Shown: positions 58,228 to 64,000 of the stretch, piece by piece
Numbering within the stretch: the stretch's first letter is position 1
How the letters are laid out: the number at the start of each line of letters is the position of its first letter
DNA from: Ehretia macrophylla
Taxonomy: Eukaryota; Streptophyta; Magnoliopsida; Boraginales; Ehretiaceae
Reading direction: 5' to 3'
DNA: 64,000 bases
Assembly: GCA_037974665.1 (NCBI GenBank)
Contig: CM075783.1
Span: forward strand, 17,330,762 to 17,394,761
Position numbers and translations under genes: made by a program
Notes under the pieces: model-generated
Told to the model about the DNA's origin: nothing
Seen by the model: the letters and a program-made list of their open reading frames with translations, nothing else
The model's database searches: none

Positions 58228-58847
58228 TGTTGGTATATGTCAATGCCCACCTCATAATAAGTATCGTTAATTATATGGTAGCATAAATTGACAATTCCGA
58301 CTTAAACGTCGATAAGGTCAAAAGAGACCGCGATGGCTACAAGAAAGAAATTCAGGAATTTGGAGTTACATAAGATGACGTCGGGATGATGCAATGCTAA
58401 AGTTAGTAAATTTGATCAAAGGAAGCTTCCTAGAAGTTGGCTTGGATGCTAGCCACCCATGTGGTCAAATGAAGCCACCCATGTGATAAATATGGGTGGT
58501 AAATTGTTTGAACCTGGTTGGTAAAGCCAACCAAGGTAGAAAATAAGCCAACTAAGATTGAAAATGTTGGATAGGAAGTCTCATATGGCGGGCTAGCTGA
58601 ATTTTATAAATAGGCATGCATTAGTTCATCAGATTCATTCACAACACACCTCCAAACACAAACTTGAAGTTAGTTTTCTTTCTTGTATTTTTCTTGTAAG
58701 TCCAGAAGCCATTGAAGCTCTAATATTAAGAGTGCACGGTAGGACAATTATCTTATAAGTATTATATTGAATTGTTATAAAAAGTGGTATTGTCTTTCTA
58801 CTTGATTGTTGTTAAGACGTTTATGTGAAATTTGTTACAATCTTACA
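58228..58847 (+). repeat. 3' LTR of the copia element
   Basis: Starts TGTTGGTATATG after a purine tract and ends caatcttaca, 620 bp, collinear with the 5' LTR. Confidence 0.92.
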
Positions 58848-60219
58848 ATAGCATCCCAACTAACATTCAAGTTGGAAGCTCTAAGAAGAGATGTGCAATG
58901 CCTCCAAATTCTGTGACAGAAAGGGCAATCAAAAAACAGGTGATCACGAGTCTCAAGACCTAGACCATAGAGCTCACAATTCGCATTGTTGATTACACCC
59001 CAACTAAGAAGCCAAAACTTCTTGTAATTACGATCAAGACACATCAACTAGGTGCAAAATCCTTGTTTCGGAATCACCACTCTATCCCAGATCACATTAG
59101 CCCAATGAACAGATTTACCTCGACTTCTAATCTTCTCCCGTGTAGAAGCAGACGTGAAGTCCCCTTTGTGGTCTACAGTCTACATGACTTTGTCGTTCCT
59201 ACTACGAGGAAAGAGAGAACCCACAATCTGACTCATGAAATGTAGTCCCCTAGGCCAAGACCATTGTCTAAGCACTATGAATTGCTCAACCTTGGCATTT
59301 CTGTAAACATGAGGGAGATTAATATTGTTGATAGAAGCATAATCCATCAACTTACCACAAGGGAACCAATTGTCCTAATACAAGAATGTTCTACTTTCGT
59401 TGCCAACTTTATGCTTAACAAAATTTGCTTCCATTTCACGGCAATTCAGCAAGCATCTCCAAGTCCATGAGGCATTTTGTGGCACTTCAATACTCCAAAT
59501 GCAATCGTGCTTGAGAAGAACATTTTTGACCCAAGCTCCCCACAAAGAATGGTGGTCCACATATGAATACCAAAAGAGTTTGAGGATGGCCACATGGTTG
59601 ATTTCCTTTATGCACCGAATCCCAAGCCCCCTTTGATTTGGGTTTGCACACTACTGACCACGCAACTTTAGTACCTCTAGCGTTATCATCTCCTCCTTTC
59701 CACAGGAAGACAGCCAGTCTCATGTGAATCTCTTTAATGACCCCTTTAGGAATAAGGAAAACATTACACCAATATTGAGTTATGCTAGTGAGAACAGACT
59801 TGATGAGCTGCACATTGCCAGTAAACGACAGCCATCTATTAGCCCAGTGGTCAATTCTAGCCATGACCTGAGTACCCAATTGTTTGCAAATTTGTCCATT
59901 GAGTCTCTCCGGAATAAGAGGGATGCCGAGGTATTTCACCGGAAGCTTGCCAATCTTGATACCTAAAGAATCTACCAACGCCTTAAGTGTATCATTGCAA
60001 CCTCTAACAAAGATTTCACTTTTCAGGTTCTTGATGTTAAGGCCTGAAGTTCTGGAAAAAATCTTAAGAGCCTTGCTAATAATGCTGAGGGACTGAAAGT
60101 TGGCTTTCAAAACAATCAGAAGATCATCGGCGAAAGCCAAGTGATTTAGCCGAACTTTCTTGCACTTTGGGTGGAACTCGAAGCCTTCAATGTTGGATCC
60201 TCTATTGAGTAATTGAGTG

Positions 60220-60437
60220 TAGGGATGACAATAGGTACGATTTTAATCCGAAACCGATGGGTATCCACCCGATAAAAACCTGATAAAGAAACCTGATGGG
60301 TAAACCGATAGGTTTTGGTTTTTAAAAGTCAAAACCGATGGTTAAACCGATAAGTTATGGTTTTAGACGTTAAAAAAAAAATCAAAACCTGAAACCCGAA
60401 ACCCGATTATTAATTAATTAAAAAATATACATTATAC

Positions 60438-60508
<71 letters not shown>

Positions 60509-61404
60509 CATGCATATTACTCTCAATCTTTTCATTTCTCTCCTACTTTTCCCACATACTTTTTATATTCTTTATCTTTCTCTTACTTCAATACTATCTT
60601 TCACTTTCTTCAATACACCAACTCCACTTTCTATAAAAAAAAACTCAGCATTCAACCAACTTTTTTTTTTCACCCACCGATCTACCCACACCAATTCTAT
60701 CCCAATTGACCAAAAAATATTCTACTTCTTTCTTTCTCATCTTCTTTTCCTTCTTCCGTTCTTGGTAACCGTCTTCTTCAGTTCTTCTTCTTCCTTTCTT
60801 TCTTTGTAGTTAAAACTTCTACTTCTTCTCTGTAACACATTCACTTTACCCAAACACTCCAAAACATTATCAAACGCCACTAGCCACATAATCTTTAGCT
60901 AGTAACTAGAGGATAAGGACGAGAGGATAAGAAAGTTAATTAAATAGAAGATTTTCAATCCTAGTGAAACGAACTATCTGATCTGATGATAAAGTTGAAG
61001 ATCTTGAAGATGTTTGGTATTTTTTGGTAGTGTGACTTTATATTTTGTTGATCTTTTTTATCTTTATTTAGTTAATTTTTTGAATTTATTTTGTTGTATT
61101 ACAAAAATTATACTTATGTTTATTATCTTAATATTTAGGCCTTCAATAATTATTTTTCTAATTTTTAGATTGTTTTTTTCTATTTTTTAGGTTAATTTGT
61201 TATTTAAACTAAAATTTTATTTTTCTTTTTTAAAAAAAATCAGTTTCGGTTCGGATAATTGAGATTTTTTAAAACACATTCGGTTTCGGTTTTGGTTATT
61301 AATTTTCAAATCCATTCGGTTTCAATTTTGGATTTTGGTTTTGTAAACGGTTTCGGTTTTGATTTTTCCAAAAATTGCGGTTATCCGGACCGTTGTCATC
61401 CCCA
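60220..61404. mobile_element. Non-autonomous hAT element inside the LINE
   Basis: Perfect 8-bp duplications attgagtg (60212-60219, 61405-61412). Ends TAGGGATGACAATAGG and, as reverse complement, TGGGGATGACAACGG. Subterminal AACCGAT/ATCGGTTT-type words are abundant (accgatgggtaaaccgat, gtttcggttttggtt). The interior has a (TA)n run and a long pyrimidine-rich stretch (60510-60840) but no transposase. Skipping it, the LINE frame reads MEMLTQLLNRGSNIEGFEFH without a break. Length 1185 bp. Confidence 0.9.
60444..60504. repeat. (TA)n microsatellite
   Basis: About 30 TA units inside the hAT element at 60220-61404. Confidence 0.95.
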
Positions 61405-62996
61405 ATTGAGTGAGCATCTCCATACAAACCACAAAGATATATGGTGATATTGAATCACCTTGCCGAAGGCTTCTCATTCCTTGAAAATAACCCTCCATCT
61501 GCCCATTAATGATAATCGAGTATGTAGGAATTGTGATGCACATTTCAATCCAGTTAACGAAAGCACTTGGGAAGTTGAAGGCTCGGAAACAAGCAATGGT
61601 GAAATTCCAATCAAGAGTATTGTAAGCCTTCATAGTATCAAGCTTGATGATACATCTAGGAATGATTCTCTTTCTCCCATAGTTTCTAACAAGCTCTTGC
61701 CCCACCAGGACATTGTCAACAATTCTTTTTCCTGGAATAAAAGCTGTCTGCTTCGTAGAAATAATGTTGTCAAGAATAAGCTTCATTCGATTGGCAACCA
61801 CTTGCGACATACACTTATAAATAACATTACAGCAAGTAATAGGCCGAAAATCTTGGACACTAGAAGGGTTTTCAACCTTCGGAATCAGACAGATTGCTGT
61901 TGAATTAATTTTTCTAAGAATTCTCCCTTCGACAAGCGAAGAACGGATAACATTACAAAGATCATTTCCAATAACATCCCAAGAGTGCTTGAAGAAATGA
62001 GCTGAATAACCACTAGCCCAGGAGATTTGTTGTCATTAATTGAGAAGATAACCTCTTTGATTTCAGAGTCAGAAATCGGTGCTGTGAGGATTGCATCATG
62101 ATTAGCTCCCATTTTCCTATCAATAATAGAAGATAGATTTACAACGGATAAGCACTTGGCATCGAGTCTTTCACTCCCAATCAGATTATGAAAGTAGTCA
62201 AGAATAGTCATTTTCACCTCCTCTTTCGAGCTAGTAAAGCTACCATTGGCTTTAATGATCGAGTGAATGGTGTTTCTAGTTTTCCAGCCTTTGATAACCT
62301 TGTGGAAATAAGATGAATTCTTATCTCCCTATTTCAGTCAATTGACACGAGCTTTTCGGCGGAGAGTCGAGTCCTCTTTAAGTATAGCCTCATCAAGTTG
62401 AGAACGGAGGACTTGCTCTTGTTCTAGAGAAAAATTAGAGTGGACACCACTAAGAATACCATTTTGGATCACTGAGAGACTCTGTCTAAGATTACTGATA
62501 TTCGTATCCAAGTTCTTAAAGTAGGTCTGATTAAACTGCTTGAGTGCCAACTTGAGAGTTTTTAACTTCTGGACAAATCTGTACATGGGAACACCAACAT
62601 GATCCTGACTCTAAACCCTTTCAACAATTTGTGCATAACTCTAATGAGAAGTCCAAATGTTGTAAAATTTGAACTGAGCTCTACCCCTCTGTTGATCATC
62701 AAGAATTGACAGAATAAGAGGGCAGTGATCCGATATAGAGGGCAACTCCAATTGAATGGATGAGTTGTCGTGATTGAGGAGCCATCCGCTATTCACAAGA
62801 ACTCGATCCAACTTGCTGGCTTTGAGGTTACCACATTCGGCATTATTATTCCAAGAGAAAATCGGTCCCACGTATTGATGCTCCACAAGACTTGCTATCT
62901 CAACACAAATTTTAAATTCAACAGAGCCAATATGCAGGGCACTGCAATTCAATCTCTTCTCTACTCAGAGAATTTCATTAAAGTCCCCCAACACAC

Positions 62997-63067
62997 AATG
63001 TCGAATCAGTTGTGAAGATATGACATCTGCAGGCAAGTTGATCGTATTTGGTGGTATTTCACCGTCA
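62997..63067 (-). pseudogene. DC1 locus 3, start of exon 2
   Basis: Reads S-DGEIPPNTINLPADVISSQL then IRH and is cut by the LINE. The acceptor upstream (TTTCTCTTCCCAG) is at the same position and phase as in loci 1 and 2. The rest of the exon is at 52187-53122. Confidence 0.8.
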
Positions 63068-63622
63068 CTGGGAAGAGAAACAATGGCAGTTATAACATCA
63101 GCAAAAGGAGGAGGAAAACAACAAATAGAAGAAAGAAGAAAATAATCGTTAAAAACTTTCGAGTTAAATAAATTGTGTTCCAAACGGCTCATCCGAACTG
63201 ATCATGTTGTGTGTGCAATACCAACCTACTATCTGCCACGTCAACCATTTTAAAGCCATATATTCTCAATCTAACACTCTTTGCAGGTAAGCAGCCAAAC
63301 AATTACTGTCAAACCACTGTTAGTAATGTGTTAAGCATAATTCAACTGTTAATTTGAAAAGGAGAAGACAAAAAGGAGTACAAAAGCTATGGTTAAATTT
63401 ACTTGTAGAATAATATTATTGTTTGGCAGCCCCAACCATCCAATGCATCATATATATATAGCACCCAGCACATATTGGATTTGGTTAAGATTTTTGACGG
63501 ATTTTGATGGAAGGGCATATTGGATCATTCAATTAAACTTGGTTGGTCAAAATTAAACAATTAAGTAACTATTCTTAAACCTTAAAAAGTTGAATAAGAA
63601 GAAAAGAATGGAGAATTCTTAC
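63068..63622 (-). other. Intron of DC1 locus 3
   Basis: Lies between the conserved donor (GTAAGAATTC at 63622) and acceptor (CCCAG at 63068-63070). It shares tactatctgccacgtcaac and aattcaactgttaatttg with the introns of loci 1 and 2. Confidence 0.6.
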
Positions 63623-63855
63623 GAGTTAGCTTCGGCAGCTTCATCCTCTTGGGACTTAGATGTGACGCACTTGAGATGGACGAAGTATCTGCAAGGCCCA
63701 CAATAATATACCCAGTAACTTGGGTGTAGTTTTTTCTGACAGATATCATAGTTTAGCTTGTAATGTCGGTATTCTTGTGGAAGACAAGACGATAGAGACA
63801 GAGGGGCATGATGATGGTGGCCCCTATATGAAAAGTTGCTTGGCAGTGATCCATA
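63623..63855 (-). pseudogene. DC1 locus 3, 3' end of exon 1
   Basis: The last 75 or so codons of exon 1: HHHHAPLSLSSCLPQEYRHY, LHPSYWVYYCGPCRYFVHLK, CVTSKSQEDEAAEAN. They are followed by a consensus GTAAGA donor. Module 6 has tyrosine in place of its first cysteine (LNYDIC). The exon is cut at about 63855 and replaced by the intergenic flank unit, so modules 1 to 4 and most of 5 are gone. It resembles locus 0 more than loci 1 and 2. Confidence 0.8.
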
Positions 63856-64000
63856 ATTAAGTGCATGATTCTTACTTTTCTTGTTGATGAAGTGATACCA
63901 AGTGTATAATTCTTACTTTCTGTGTTGATTAAGTGATACCAAAGTAGTGTCATATTATTGAGCGATGCAAGAGACCATCCTTGAAGCAAATTACTTTTAA
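63856..64000. repeat. DC1 flank unit, partial copy at window end
   Basis: Matches 16482-16628 and 33170-33300 (ttgttgatgaagtgatacc, agcgatgcaagagaccatcc). Confidence 0.7.

Larger units (their letters stand above)
53484..58847 (+). mobile_element. Ty1/copia retrotransposon, complete ends, broken
   Basis: LTRs at 53484-54102 and 58228-58847 with TG...CA ends. Flanking 5-mers atagt and atagc agree at 4 of 5. A tRNA-Met-type primer site (TGGTATCAAGAGC) follows the 5' LTR and the purine tract gaagaaggg precedes the 3' LTR. Parts in order: gag (from 54162) with the knuckle CYYCNKKGHAVKDC near 54940; protease (VLDSGASRHMT near 55130); integrase (about 55500-56350); reverse transcriptase (about 56650-57600, with LYVDDLVIIG); RNase H (about 57700-58150, ARTKHIEIQYHYVREW). 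The coding region has many breaks, around ten by eye. LTRs differ by roughly five percent, older than the element at 7248-12813. Inserted in the LINE. Confidence 0.93.
53123..62996 (-). mobile_element. L1-type LINE, 5'-truncated and twice interrupted
   Basis: Minus-strand ORF2 begins inside the endonuclease (CVLGDFNEIL at about 62970), continues with the endonuclease C-terminus (SWNNNAECGNLKASKLDRVL, SDHCPLILS), and runs through reverse transcriptase. RT landmarks are SINDNKSPG, KQTAFIPGKRIVDN, IIKLDTMKAYNTLDW, MRSLRQGDSISPYIF, LAFADDLLIV and LPVKYLGIPLIP. zf-RVT follows at 58850-59050 (LGLETRDHLFFDCPFC). The end of ORF2 lies at 53483-53300 (VYHIWQERNSRVHGLG). An A-rich tail sits at 53123-53143. 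There are several stops and frameshifts. A hAT element (60220-61404) and a copia element (53484-58847) split it, and removing each restores continuous LINE sequence. It lies inside exon 2 of DC1 locus 3; about 45 bp of the exon is missing there and no target duplication was seen. Confidence 0.85.

Noticed and set aside
60510-60809. Open frame rich in Phe, Leu and Ser
   Set aside because: Arises from a pyrimidine-rich tract within a hAT element; composition explains it and no domain is seen.
52997-63000. Target duplication for the large LINE
   Set aside because: I compared the DC1 sequence on both sides and found no repeated word; about 45 bp of exon is missing instead, so a deletion-associated insertion is more likely.

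Overview
The window is nuclear DNA from a flowering plant, most likely a eudicot. The evidence is tandem DC1 (divergent C1, Cys/His-rich) zinc-finger genes of a plant-specific type, Ty1/copia and Ty3/gypsy elements, plant L1-type LINEs, many small hAT transposons, PPR and LRR-kinase gene debris, a likely mitochondrial insert, AT-rich spacers and GT-AG introns. The species cannot be named from the sequence. No rRNA, tRNA or CRISPR array was seen.

Layout. 1-1.8 kb: 3' end of a copia element. 2.1-3.9 kb: likely mitochondrial insertion carrying a nad5-like fragment. 4.8-5.9 kb: a complete non-autonomous hAT element. 6.0-14.6 kb: a mosaic of broken pieces on the minus strand (gypsy LTR and gag, PPR fragment, LRR-kinase fragment). 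A nearly whole young copia element (7248-12813) is inserted in the kinase piece and flanked by the 5-bp duplication gcctt. 14.6-64 kb: an array of DC1 loci, all on the minus strand, with duplicated flanks. These are locus 0 (14654-15328, broken), locus 1 (21624-24695, looks intact), locus 2 (34239-36920, looks intact) and locus 3 (52187-63855, destroyed by nested insertions), plus at least four smaller DC1 fragments.

Main gene-level result. In loci 1 and 2 the two long DC1 reading frames, separated by 864 and 534 bp, read best as two exons of one gene. The donor after the codons for AEAN and the acceptor before GCTGG(T)GA are phase-compatible in both, and the same sites are preserved in locus 3. 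The predicted proteins have about 735 and 715 residues and eleven DC1 modules. A second host candidate is a three-exon gene at 28875-29416 for a 105-residue single-membrane-span protein.

Main transposon-level results. Six hAT-type elements can be delimited by terminal repeats and 8-bp target duplications (4785-5924, 18756-19336, 41625-42451, 43314-44410, 46758-47540, 60220-61404). A seventh (45990-48209) was rearranged after insertion: its left end and left target duplication now lie in inverted orientation. Locus 3 is a nested stack: a DC1 exon interrupted by a LINE, which is itself interrupted by a copia element and by a hAT element. Nothing here needs a wholly new type of system; the interest lies in the gene structure and the legible order of insertions.
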